Source of the DNA: Comamonadaceae bacterium
GTDB lineage: Bacteria > Pseudomonadota > Gammaproteobacteria > Burkholderiales > Burkholderiaceae_C
Reading direction: 5' to 3'
Assembly (NCBI GenBank): GCA_947464665.1
Contig: CANHXV010000102.1
Location: 1 to 7,108 of the forward strand
Length of the DNA stretch: 7,108 nucleotides
Made by a program: the position numbers and the translations under genes. Positions 1 through 6,463 of the stretch are shown piece by piece. Below the pieces are notes generated by a model. That model worked only from the letters and a program-made list of their open reading frames with translations. It did not search any database and was not told where the DNA came from. Numbering within the stretch: the first letter of the stretch is position 1; every line of letters begins with the position of its first letter.

Positions 1-776
1 CCTAGGTCTTCTGCGTATTGCGTGGGTGTGCGATTGAATTTTTCCAAACTGTAGGCAATGTCATGGTCATTTTCTGCCAAGTGGGTATGCAGCCTCACAC
101 CATAGTGCCTGGCCATCTCTGCCGACAAGCGCATGAGGTCTTGGCTGACACTGAAGGGAGAGCAGGGAGCCACGGCCACTTGAGTCATAGCGCCATGCGA
201 TGCGTCGTGGTAGCGCTCAATCAATCGCTGTGTGTCTTTGAGGATGGCATTTTCTTGTTCCACCACCCGGTCGGGTGGCAAGCCCCCCTTGGATTGGCCC
301 ACGCTCATGCTGCCCCGGGTAGCCACAAAGCGCATGCCGATTTCTTGTGCTGCCGCAATGCAATCGTCTAGCTTCACGCCATTGGGGTAGATGTACAAGT
401 GGTCACTGCTTGTGGTGCATCCCGACAATAACAATTCAGCCATGGCGGTTTGGGTGCTGGCGTAAATCATGTCCGGTTGCAGGCCAGCCCAAATAGGGTA
501 AAGGCCTGTGAGCCAGCTGAAAAGCTCGGCGTTTTGCACGCCCGGTATGGCGCGCGTCAAGCTTTGTGACATGTGATGGTGCGTGTTGACCATGCCAGGA
601 ATGACCACATGGTGTTCGGCATGGATCACGCAATCGGCAGTTTGAGGCAAGTGGACCGCTGGGCCGATGGCCTCAATGCAGTTGTCTCTGACAAAGACCG
701 AAGCATTGCGAAGTTCATCGCCAGCATCATTGAGGGTGGCAAGGGTGTGGGCGTTGTGAATGAGCAGGGTGGTCAT
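1..776 (-). CDS. 8-oxoguanine deaminase-like amidohydrolase (N-terminal part)
   Basis: Minus-strand gene starting at the ATG complementary to 774-776 and open to the left edge: 258 codons, no stop. It is a metal-dependent amidohydrolase of the TRZ/ATZ (cytosine deaminase-like) group, expected to be cytoplasmic. Visible: the N-terminal beta-sandwich segment (residues 1-60), the metal-binding HxH motif in VNTHHHMSQ (His66/His68), the conserved stretch LLLSGCTTSSDHLYIYPNG (115-133), RGSMS followed by GGLPPD (154-169), APCSPFSV (203-210), and HTHLAEND (230-237) with a metal-ligand His and catalytic Glu. These blocks match 8-oxoguanine deaminases (8-oxoguanine to urate plus ammonia), which are about 450 residues long, so roughly 40% (including the final metal Asp) is missing. 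Related enzymes act on hydroxytriazines or isoguanine, so family is surer than substrate. No strong Shine-Dalgarno precedes the start. Divergent from the glycerate kinase gene. Confidence 0.9.
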   Translation of the reverse strand, partial: MTTLLIHNAHTLATLNDAGDELRNASVFVRDNCIEAIGPAVHLPQTADCVIHAEHHVVIPGMVNTHHHMSQSLTRAIPGVQNAELFSWLTGLYPIWAGLQPDMIYASTQTAMAELLLSGCTTSSDHLYIYPNGVKLDDCIAAAQEIGMRFVATRGSMSVGQSKGGLPPDRVVEQENAILKDTQRLIERYHDASHGAMTQVAVAPCSPFSVSQDLMRLSAEMARHYGVRLHTHLAENDHDIAYSLEKFNRTPTQYAEDL

Positions 777-800
777 AGGCGATGATTTTGCACGAAGAAA

Positions 801-829
801 TTGCTGGGGCCCATGGCAGGCACTACACT
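801..829 (+). promoter_or_regulatory. Predicted sigma-70 promoter of the glycerate kinase gene
   Basis: TTGCTG (801-806) and TACACT (824-829) are separated by exactly 17 bases, a good match to -35 and -10 elements. The expected transcription start is about 835-838, essentially at the ATG at 838. It lies in the 61-base divergent gap (777-837). No comparably good promoter was seen on the minus strand for the deaminase gene. Predicted by eye only. Confidence 0.55.
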
Positions 830-837
830 CTGACATC

Positions 838-2175
838 ATGACTTCTAATCCTGACTTGCACAGCGACATTCAACAAAATCCCCGAGCCTTTCTCAGACAA
901 TTGTTTGATCAGGCCGTACAACGGGCACTGCCGCTTCACAACACGCCTCATTTTTTGCCCAAGCCGCCAAAGGGCCGAACCTTGGTGCTGGGTGCCGGCA
1001 AAGCGGCCGGCGCCATGGCCCACGCGGTGGAGGCCTTGTGGCCGTCAGATGCGCCCTTGTCGGGCATGGTTGTCACGCGCTACGGCCATACACCTTCTAG
1101 GCCAGAAGGCGTGCCTGAGCGCTTGAAAATTGTTGAAGCATCACACCCTGTGCCCGATGCGGCTGTTTTGGCTGCAGCCGAAGAAATTTTGTCGCTGACC
1201 CAAGGCCTGACCTCAGACGATTTAGTGCTGTGCCTTATTTCGGGTGGAGGTTCTGCTTTGCTGACCTTGCCAGCCAATGGTTTGAGCTTGGCTGAGAAAC
1301 AAGCCATTAACCAGGCCTTGCTTAAAAGCGGCGCCAACATTGGTGAAATGAACTGCGTTCGCAAGCATTTGTCTCGCATCAAAGGCGGGCGTTTGGCGGC
1401 TGCTTGCGCGCCTGCGCTAGTGGTCACTCTGGCCATCAGTGATGTCCCCGGTGATGACCCCTCTGTCATTGCCAGTGGCCCGACAGTGCCCGATGCCACG
1501 ACCTGTGCAGACGCGCTTCAAATTTTGAAACGGTATCAAATTGACATTTCAAACGATGTGTTGACGGCCCTGCAGAATTCAAAATGGGAATCACCTAAAC
1601 AGGGCGATGCAGCTTTTCATCGCAGCACGGTGCATCTCATAGCAACCCCTCAACAATCTTTGATGGCGGCTGCCAACTGGGCAGAGTCCAAAGGACTGCG
1701 CACTTACATTTTGAGCGACGAAATGGAAGGTGAGTCGCGCGAGGTTGGCAAGGTCCATGCCGCCATTGCGCGTGCCACTGCAAAAGGGCAAGGCCCCTTT
1801 CTCAAGCCCTGCGTCATTTTGAGCGGCGGAGAAACCACGGTCACCATTCGAGCCACGAAAACAGATTCTAAAAAACGCGAAGGTCGAGGCGGCAGAGCAG
1901 GAGAGTTTTGCATGGGCCTGGCACAAGCACTACAGGGTCAAGAAAATGTCTGGGCCCTCGCAGCAGACACAGACGGCATAGACGGTATCGAAGACAACGC
2001 TGGCGCGCTGGTCACGCCCGATACCTTGTCCAGGGGTGCTCACTCTGGCTTAAGCTTGGACGAGCACCTGGCTTGCAATGATGCCTACGGCTACTTTCAA
2101 GCCTTGAACGATTTGGTGTTCTCTGGGCCAACGCATACCAATGTAAATGACTTCCGAGCCATTTTGGTGATGTGA
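838..2175 (+). CDS. gckA: Glycerate 2-kinase (GckA/TtuD, DUF4147-MOFRL family)
   Basis: 445-residue cytoplasmic kinase converting D-glycerate and ATP to 2-phosphoglycerate; older annotations call the family hydroxypyruvate reductase (TtuD). Visible: the N-terminal domain (about 1-240) with LGAGKAAGAMAHAVE (51-65), the Gly-rich LISGGGSALLTLPA (133-146), NIGEMNCVRKHLSRIKGGRLA (from 167) and LAISDVPGDDPSVIASGPTVPD (from 198); then the C-terminal MOFRL domain with ILSGGETTVTI (327-337), GRGGRAGEF (349-357), ALAADTDGIDG (373-383) and THTNVNDFR (432-440). Length is normal. The ATG at 838 is chosen because it lies just after a promoter; an in-frame ATG at 760 would overlap the divergent deaminase gene and precede the promoter. 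No ribosome binding site is placed correctly, so the mRNA may be leaderless. MOFRL motifs differ slightly from the common GRGGRNQEF and TGTNVND forms, probably a clade variant. In context it could serve glyoxylate assimilation from purine breakdown; serine or tartrate metabolism is an alternative. Confidence 0.92.
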   Translation: MTSNPDLHSDIQQNPRAFLRQLFDQAVQRALPLHNTPHFLPKPPKGRTLVLGAGKAAGAMAHAVEALWPSDAPLSGMVVTRYGHTPSRPEGVPERLKIVEASHPVPDAAVLAAAEEILSLTQGLTSDDLVLCLISGGGSALLTLPANGLSLAEKQAINQALLKSGANIGEMNCVRKHLSRIKGGRLAAACAPALVVTLAISDVPGDDPSVIASGPTVPDATTCADALQILKRYQIDISNDVLTALQNSKWESPKQGDAAFHRSTVHLIATPQQSLMAAANWAESKGLRTYILSDEMEGESREVGKVHAAIARATAKGQGPFLKPCVILSGGETTVTIRATKTDSKKREGRGGRAGEFCMGLAQALQGQENVWALAADTDGIDGIEDNAGALVTPDTLSRGAHSGLSLDEHLACNDAYGYFQALNDLVFSGPTHTNVNDFRAILVM

Positions 2176-2182
2176 CAAAGTA

Positions 2183-2196
2183 TTGATTTTCGTCAA
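2183..2196 (+). promoter_or_regulatory. Putative FNR/DNR-type operator
   Basis: TTGAT-TTTC-GTCAA matches the FNR-type consensus TTGAT-N4-ATCAA at 9 of 10 positions. It lies in the 56-base gap between the glycerate kinase stop and the regulator ATG, centred about 42 bases before that ATG. The downstream regulator carries the E-x-x-S-R recognition residues expected for such a box, which suggests autoregulation. No convincing -10 was found between box and gene (CAAATT at 2219-2224 is weak). Confidence 0.5.
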
Positions 2197-2231
2197 CGCG
2201 GGCGGGCCAAGCCTCTGGCAAATTGGTGCCC

Positions 2232-2858
2232 ATGTTGAATCGTGTTCAGAACCCTGCACTTGCCCAAGCAGAAAAAGTAGCTTGTGGTGCGGTGTTGTTG
2301 CGTCGAGGGCAGGCTGCCAACAAGGCCATACACCTGCTGACAGGTCGAGTGGCATTTGGCGTGATCGAGGACGGTGAGCTGGTCCATCAATTGGGAACTG
2401 TTGAAGGTCCGTTTTGGCTGGAGGCTGCCGCGGCCATGTTGGGCTTACCGCATGCCGTAGATGTCGTGGCTGAAAGCTTGGTCACGATTCAAAACATGTC
2501 TTTGAGTCAGTTCAGAAGCCATCTGAAAAGTTTACCCGAACCTGTGCATACCTTGGTGCTTGATTTGGCGAAAGCTCAAAGGCAGCAAATTGAAGTAGCC
2601 GTCAGCCGATTGGCCAAAGACGCTGACTCACGCTTTGCCGAGTGGCTTTTGCGCCATGCAGAGCCTGCCGATGCACAGGGACGTTTGGCGGTGATCTTGC
2701 ATGATCGAAAGCGATTGATCGCAGCCCAGTTGGGCATTGCCCCCGAAACCTTCTCTAGGGTGCTGAAGCACTTGCGGGATCGCAAACTGATCAGTGGCGG
2801 TGGTCGGGTTTTAAACCTCTTAGATCCAAGCGGACTGCAGTCTTTGGCAGGTATTTAG
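2232..2858 (+). CDS. Crp/Fnr-family transcriptional regulator, DNR-like DNA-binding helix
   Basis: 208-residue one-component regulator. Residues about 10-100 form a cyclic-nucleotide-binding-like beta-roll (CGAVLLRRGQAANKAIHLLTG, then FWLEAAAAMLG), about 105-140 the dimerisation helix, and 150-205 the winged helix-turn-helix (RLIAAQLGIAPETFSRVLKH). The recognition helix has E-T-F-S-R at 172-176, the pattern of FNR and DNR (E-x-x-S-R), not CRP (R-E-x-x-G-R), so a TTGAT-N4-ATCAA-type target is expected. The cAMP-binding GEL...RSA cassette is absent and there is only one cysteine, so neither cAMP nor an FNR-type iron-sulphur cluster is likely; the effector is unknown. The first possible start is TTG at 2223, then GTG at 2226; ATG at 2232 is preferred. 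No clear Shine-Dalgarno is present, and a weak hairpin (2204-2231) could form just before the start. It lies between the kinase and the transporter operon, its likely targets along with itself. Confidence 0.9.
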   Translation: MLNRVQNPALAQAEKVACGAVLLRRGQAANKAIHLLTGRVAFGVIEDGELVHQLGTVEGPFWLEAAAAMLGLPHAVDVVAESLVTIQNMSLSQFRSHLKSLPEPVHTLVLDLAKAQRQQIEVAVSRLAKDADSRFAEWLLRHAEPADAQGRLAVILHDRKRLIAAQLGIAPETFSRVLKHLRDRKLISGGGRVLNLLDPSGLQSLAGI

Positions 2859-2889
2859 AGACATTTGCCTTTTTGCGATGAGAAGTCGT

Positions 2890-2922
2890 CTCAAAGCTCG
2901 ATAGAATTTGTCGAACTTTGAG
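2890..2922. promoter_or_regulatory. 33-base imperfect palindrome at the transporter operon start (putative operator or hairpin)
   Basis: CTCAAAG (2890-2896) is the perfect reverse complement of CTTTGAG (2916-2922). Inside these arms, after one mismatch, TCGA (2898-2901) pairs with TCGA (2911-2914), leaving a 9-base centre. The element surrounds a -10-like hexamer and ends six bases before the ATPase ATG. It could be a repressor site or, in longer transcripts, an RNA hairpin that covers the GAG nearest the start codon. It does not resemble a CRP or FNR box and has no T-run, so it is not a terminator. Confidence 0.5.
2902..2907 (+). promoter_or_regulatory. Putative -10 element of the transporter operon
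   Basis: TAGAAT differs from TATAAT at one position. The matching -35 region (about 2879-2884, TGAGAA) is poor, so such a promoter would be weak or need an activator. Transcription would begin near 2914, giving a leader of about 15 bases to the ATG at 2929. Confidence 0.35.
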
Positions 2923-2928
2923 AAATTC

Positions 2929-4449
2929 ATGCAGTCCAACGAGCCATTGCGCCTGTCACTTTCGAACATCACCAAGCGCTACCCTGGTGTGGTGGCCAAT
3001 CGTTCTGTCTCTTTGTCTGTCAAGTCTGGCGAGGCGCATGCGGTTTTAGGCGAGAACGGTGCTGGCAAATCCACCCTCATGAAAATCATCTATGGCGCTG
3101 TCAAGCCAGATGAAGGCGCTGTTCAATACAACGGTCAATCCGTTCAAATTCGCAATCCTCAGCAAGCCCGTGCGTTGGGTATCAGCATGGTGTTTCAACA
3201 CTTCAGTTTGTTTGACACACTCAGTGTGGCTGAAAACGTTTGGTTGGGTTTGGATCGAACCTTGAGTTTGGCGCAAGTCACAGAGCGAATCAGTGCCAAG
3301 GCGACAGAGTATGGTCTTGACATCGACCCCTCTCGGCCGGTCCACACCTTGAGTGTGGGTGAGATGCAGCGGGTAGAAATTATTCGCGCCTTGCTCACCG
3401 AGCCTCAGTTGCTCATTTTGGATGAGCCTACTTCCGTGCTCACACCTCAAGCCGTTGACAAGTTGTTTGTGGTTTTGAAAAAGCTGGTCAGCCAGGGTTG
3501 TAGCTTGCTCTACATCAGTCACAAGCTGCATGAAATTCGCGAACTGTGTTCGGCTTGCACTGTGCTTCGTGGCGGCGAAGTCACGGGTGTTTGTGATCCT
3601 CGAGAGGAGTCTAATGCTTCGCTCAGCCGCATGATGATTGGTGCAGAACCGCCAGCCTTGAAGCACCAAGATCGAACGCCAGGTGCGGTCTTGTTTGAAG
3701 CGCGTCATTTGTCTTTGCACAAAGAAGATCAATTTGGGGTCAACTTGGTGGACATCAATTTGCAAGTTTGCGCAGGCGAGGTGGTGGGCATTGCAGGTGT
3801 GTCTGGCAACGGGCAGCGTGAACTCCTTTACGCATTGTCGGGTGAAGACACAAGGGCTGCAGCAGACTCAGTGCATTTGGATGGTGAGGCCGTAGGTCGA
3901 GTTGGACCCCATCAACGCCGCCAAGCGGGTTTGCATTTTGTACCAGAAGAGCGTTTGGGACGAGGCGCGGTGCCTTCGCTCAGTTTGTCACACAACATGT
4001 TGCTCACGCGAAGTGAGGCAATGTCTCCCAGTGGCTGGATTGACATGCAGGTACTTCAAGCGCAAGCGCAAAAAATCATTCAACAATTTAACGTCAAAGC
4101 CAATGGGCCTCAAGCGCCTGCACAATCTTTGTCGGGTGGTAATTTGCAAAAATTCATTGTGGGTCGAGAGATTGATGCCCAACCTAAAGTGCTGTTGGTG
4201 TCGCAGCCAACCTGGGGTGTCGATGTGGGTGCTGCAGCTCAAATTCGAAGTGAACTTTTGGCCCTTCGTGACGCAGGCTGTGCATTGCTGGTGGTCAGTG
4301 AAGAGTTAGACGAGTTATTTGAAATTTCCGATCGCTTGTATGTCATGGCCAATGGCAAACTCTCTCCCTCCATTCAGCGCAAAGATGCCACTGTGGCCCA
4401 AATTGGCGAATGGATGAGTGGTCTGTGGGAGCCGCATGCTGAAACTTGA
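2929..4449 (+). CDS. ABC transporter ATPase, double nucleotide-binding domain (NupA/YufO type)
   Basis: 506-residue peripheral inner-membrane ATPase that energises the two permeases encoded next. Both ABC domains are in one chain, as in RbsA-like sugar and BMP-type nucleoside importers. Domain 1: Walker A GENGAGKST (41-49), Q-loop VFQHFSLF (88-95), signature LSVGE (141-145), Walker B LLILDEP (161-167), H-loop His198. Domain 2 is degenerate: the Walker A position reads GVSGNGQRE (290-298) without the GKS/T, the signature is LSGGN (401-405), Walker B is LLVSQP (422-427) with Gln at the catalytic Glu position, and the H-loop His is replaced in VVSEEL (455-460). Asymmetry like this is usual for the family. 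ATG at 2929 is chosen over an upstream TTG at 2908 because the family N-terminus (LRLSLSNITKRYPGVVAN) follows directly; the Shine-Dalgarno is weak (GAGAA, 2920-2924). The 3' end overlaps the next gene by 14 bases. Confidence 0.94.
   Translation: MQSNEPLRLSLSNITKRYPGVVANRSVSLSVKSGEAHAVLGENGAGKSTLMKIIYGAVKPDEGAVQYNGQSVQIRNPQQARALGISMVFQHFSLFDTLSVAENVWLGLDRTLSLAQVTERISAKATEYGLDIDPSRPVHTLSVGEMQRVEIIRALLTEPQLLILDEPTSVLTPQAVDKLFVVLKKLVSQGCSLLYISHKLHEIRELCSACTVLRGGEVTGVCDPREESNASLSRMMIGAEPPALKHQDRTPGAVLFEARHLSLHKEDQFGVNLVDINLQVCAGEVVGIAGVSGNGQRELLYALSGEDTRAAADSVHLDGEAVGRVGPHQRRQAGLHFVPEERLGRGAVPSLSLSHNMLLTRSEAMSPSGWIDMQVLQAQAQKIIQQFNVKANGPQAPAQSLSGGNLQKFIVGREIDAQPKVLLVSQPTWGVDVGAAAQIRSELLALRDAGCALLVVSEELDELFEISDRLYVMANGKLSPSIQRKDATVAQIGEWMSGLWEPHAET
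4426..4431 (+). promoter_or_regulatory. Ribosome binding site of the first permease
   Basis: TGGGAG lies four bases before the ATG at 4436, inside the end of the ATPase gene. It supports that ATG over the in-frame GTG at 4418. Confidence 0.6.
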
Positions 4450-5500
4450 ATTGCGACCCCAGGCCTCAGAATTTTGGCGCTATGCCTCGCCTGTTTTGGC
4501 CTTACTCATCACAGTGGCCTTAGGAATTGGCTTGTTTGTCTTGTTGGGCAAAGATCCTTTACGCGGTCTTCAAATGTTTTTTTGGGAGCCTGTGAAGTCT
4601 GCCTATGCCTTGGGCGAACTCATGGTGAAGGCCACGCCACTGTTGGTCATTGCTTTGGGCTTGGCTGTTTGTTTTCGATCCAATGTTTGGAACATTGGTG
4701 CAGAAGGGCAGTTTGTCATTGGCGCTGTAGCAGCTGGGGGTGTAGCTTTGTTAGCCGACAAAGAAGCCGGCCGCTGGATTGTGGTGGTCGTCGTTTTAGC
4801 TGGCGTTGCTGGGGGTATGTTTTGGGCTGGTATCACGGCTTGGTTGCGCGATCAATTTCACGCCAACGAAATTTTGGTCAGCTTGATGTTGGTGTATGTG
4901 GCCGACATGGTGTTGGGGTATTTGGTGTATGGCCCCTGGAAAGATCCTGCTGGGTACAACTTTCCACAAACCAAAACTTTTGAAGCAGTGACCCAAATAC
5001 CTCGCCTCATGAGTGGCTCACGTGTTTCTGTGGGGCTGATATTGGCTTTGACAGGTGTTGCCGCGGTTTGGGTCTTTTTATTTCGAACTCGCTCTGGCTT
5101 TGCGCAGCAGGTGGGGGGCTTGGCCCCATCTGCCGCGCGCTATGCGGGGTTTTCTTCACGCAAGGCCTTGTGGTTGGCACTGCTCACCTCTGGTGGGGCA
5201 GCTGGCCTTGCAGGTGCTTTGGAAGTGGCAGGGCCGATCGGGCAGCTCACACCTTACATACCCTCGGGCTATGGATTTGCGGCCATCATCGTGGCCTACG
5301 TGGGGCGCTTGCATCCGATAGGCATTGTTTTCTCTGCCATCCTGATGAGCATGTTCTACATTGGCGGCGAGTTAGCTCAATCGCGTATGGGTCTGCCCAA
5401 GTCCATCACGGGTGTTTTTCAGGGCTTGTTGTTGTTTAGCTTGTTGGCGTGCGACACCTTGATGGCATACCGATTGCGTTGGCAAAGTGGGAGGGCCTGA
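4436..5500 (+). CDS. ABC transporter permease, BPD_transp_2 family (NupB/YufP type)
   Basis: 354-residue integral inner-membrane protein, one half of the translocation channel for the substrate delivered by the binding protein. Hydrophobic segments begin at about residues 17-37 (YASPVLALLITVALGIGLFV) and continue at about 63-80, 93-107, 114-135, 145-166, 197-216, 245-265, 277-290, 294-311 and 326-345. The family hallmark FRSNVWNIGAEGQF (80-93) follows the second segment, and conserved GALEVAGPIGQLTPYIPSGYGF (from 260) and VGRLHPIGI (289-297) are present. Length is normal for the YufP/RnsC-like permease, which is the longer of the pair. The start overlaps the ATPase gene by 14 bases and the stop shares one base with the next start (TGATG), indicating translational coupling. 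Substrate is inferred from the family: purine nucleosides or related purines. Confidence 0.93.
   Translation: MLKLELRPQASEFWRYASPVLALLITVALGIGLFVLLGKDPLRGLQMFFWEPVKSAYALGELMVKATPLLVIALGLAVCFRSNVWNIGAEGQFVIGAVAAGGVALLADKEAGRWIVVVVVLAGVAGGMFWAGITAWLRDQFHANEILVSLMLVYVADMVLGYLVYGPWKDPAGYNFPQTKTFEAVTQIPRLMSGSRVSVGLILALTGVAAVWVFLFRTRSGFAQQVGGLAPSAARYAGFSSRKALWLALLTSGGAAGLAGALEVAGPIGQLTPYIPSGYGFAAIIVAYVGRLHPIGIVFSAILMSMFYIGGELAQSRMGLPKSITGVFQGLLLFSLLACDTLMAYRLRWQSGRA
5490..5494 (+). promoter_or_regulatory. Strong ribosome binding site of the second permease
   Basis: GGAGG within GGGAGGG, five bases before the ATG at 5500. It decides for that start over the in-frame GTG at 5449, which would add 17 residues unlike the family N-terminus. 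Confidence 0.75.
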
Positions 5501-6420
5501 TGGAATCGTATGCATTGCTCATAGCGGCTACTTTGAATGCAGGCACTGTGCTGGCGATTGCCGCCTTGGGTTTGCTCATCAATGAAAAAGTTGGCGTCGT
5601 TAACTTGGGAGCCGAGGGCATGATGTTGTGCGCAGCCATTGCTGGTTTTGCTGCAGTGGTGCACACCGGCAGCGACCTGTTAGGCTTCCTAGCAGGCATG
5701 GGGGCTGGCGCCTTATTGGGTGCCATTTTTGGTGTCATGGTCATCTACCTTGGTACCAACCAGTACGCCACAGGTTTGGCATTGAGTTTGTTTGGGGTTG
5801 GCTTTTCAGCTTTTGTTGGTATTTCGTACGTGCAAGAAAAACTGCCACCACGGCTTCAATTTGAAATCCCATTTTTGGCAGACATTCCCCTTTTAGGTGC
5901 CGCTTTCTTCAAACAACACCCGCTTGTTTACGGGGTGATTGCTTTTGTCATGGCACTCATTTGGTTTTTTTACAAAACTCGCACAGGTTTGGTGCTGCGT
6001 TCCGTTGGTGAGTCTCCCGAATCAGCGCATGCTCTCGGTTATTCAGTCCGCCGAATTCGTTTCTTGGCCGTGATGGTGGGCGGTGCTTTGTGCGGTTTGT
6101 CGGGTGCCTACATCTCGGTTGTCTACACGCCCTTGTGGGTTGAAGGCATGGTGGCCGGTAAAGGCTGGATTGCATTGGCTTTGACCACGTTTGCAACCTG
6201 GCGACCGGCGCGAATATTGCTTGGTGCTTACCTGTTTGGCGGGGTGACCATGCTCCAGTTTCATTTACAAGGCTTGGGTGTGCAAGTGCCCAGCCAGTTT
6301 CTTTCCGCCTTGCCTTATTTGGCGACCGTTGTGGTTTTGGCCATGATCTCACGAAATCCTGTATGGATTCGGGTCAATATGCCGGCATCACTAGGCAAAC
6401 CTTTTCATCCCAGTTCATAA
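5500..6420 (+). CDS. ABC transporter permease, BPD_transp_2 family (NupC/YufQ type)
   Basis: 306-residue integral inner-membrane protein, the second channel subunit. The first helix starts almost immediately (SYALLIAATLNAGTVLAIAALG), followed by the family hallmark INEKVGVVNLGAEGMML (27-43), several further membrane segments up to about residue 285, and the conserved cytoplasmic loop RTGLVLRSVGESPESAHALG (161-180) that contacts the ATPase in related importers. GMVAGKGWIALALTTFATW (216-234) is also typical of YufQ-like permeases. It is shorter than its partner, as usual. The start overlaps the previous stop by one base (TGATG) behind a strong ribosome binding site, so the two permeases should be made in equal amounts. 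No rho-independent terminator follows it. Confidence 0.93.
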   Translation: MESYALLIAATLNAGTVLAIAALGLLINEKVGVVNLGAEGMMLCAAIAGFAAVVHTGSDLLGFLAGMGAGALLGAIFGVMVIYLGTNQYATGLALSLFGVGFSAFVGISYVQEKLPPRLQFEIPFLADIPLLGAAFFKQHPLVYGVIAFVMALIWFFYKTRTGLVLRSVGESPESAHALGYSVRRIRFLAVMVGGALCGLSGAYISVVYTPLWVEGMVAGKGWIALALTTFATWRPARILLGAYLFGGVTMLQFHLQGLGVQVPSQFLSALPYLATVVVLAMISRNPVWIRVNMPASLGKPFHPSS

Positions 6421-6451
6421 TGTTTTTTTCGTCAAACCCAGTCCATCCCAT

Positions 6452-6457
6452 AAAGGA
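6452..6457 (+). promoter_or_regulatory. Ribosome binding site of the BMP-family lipoprotein gene
   Basis: AAAGGA lies six bases before the ATG at 6464, in the 43-base gap after the second permease. This independent site fits a binding protein needed in excess of the permeases. A T-run at 6423-6429 lacks a stem before it and is not called a terminator. Confidence 0.7.
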
Positions 6458-6463
6458 AATTTC

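Noticed and set aside
18..785. Plus-strand open frames opposite the amidohydrolase (18-371 and 573-785).
   Set aside because: They are shadows of the minus-strand deaminase frame, which carries clear family motifs across the whole stretch. Their translations show no recognisable domain.
760..837. N-terminal extension of the glycerate kinase from an ATG at 760, which would give two LHSDI repeats around residues 22-35.
   Set aside because: It would overlap the divergent deaminase gene and begin upstream of the predicted promoter. The LHSDI repeat is short and the underlying bases differ, so chance is likely.
2204..2231. Weak hairpin (GGGCCAA with TTGGTGCCC, two-base bulge) directly before the regulator ATG.
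   Set aside because: The stem is short and bulged and there is no aptamer-like conservation to see. It is noted only as a possible reason for weak initiation.
3046..3765. 239-codon minus-strand open frame opposite the ATPase gene.
   Set aside because: It is antisense to the Walker A through linker region of a confident ATPase and its translation is low-complexity without a family match.
6379..6388. Perfect 10-base palindrome ATGCCGGCAT near the end of the second permease.
   Set aside because: It has no loop, lies within a conserved coding frame and has no second copy in the window. A coincidental palindrome is the simplest reading.
6423..6429. T-run after the second permease as a possible rho-independent terminator.
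   Set aside because: No GC-rich stem precedes it, and the next gene encodes the cognate binding protein 43 bases on, so the operon probably continues.
6426..6435. TTTTCGTCAA before the lipoprotein gene, identical to the right part of the FNR-type box at 2187-2196.
   Set aside because: The TTGAT half is missing. Shared 10-mers are expected by chance in a 7 kb window, so it does not count as a second regulator site.
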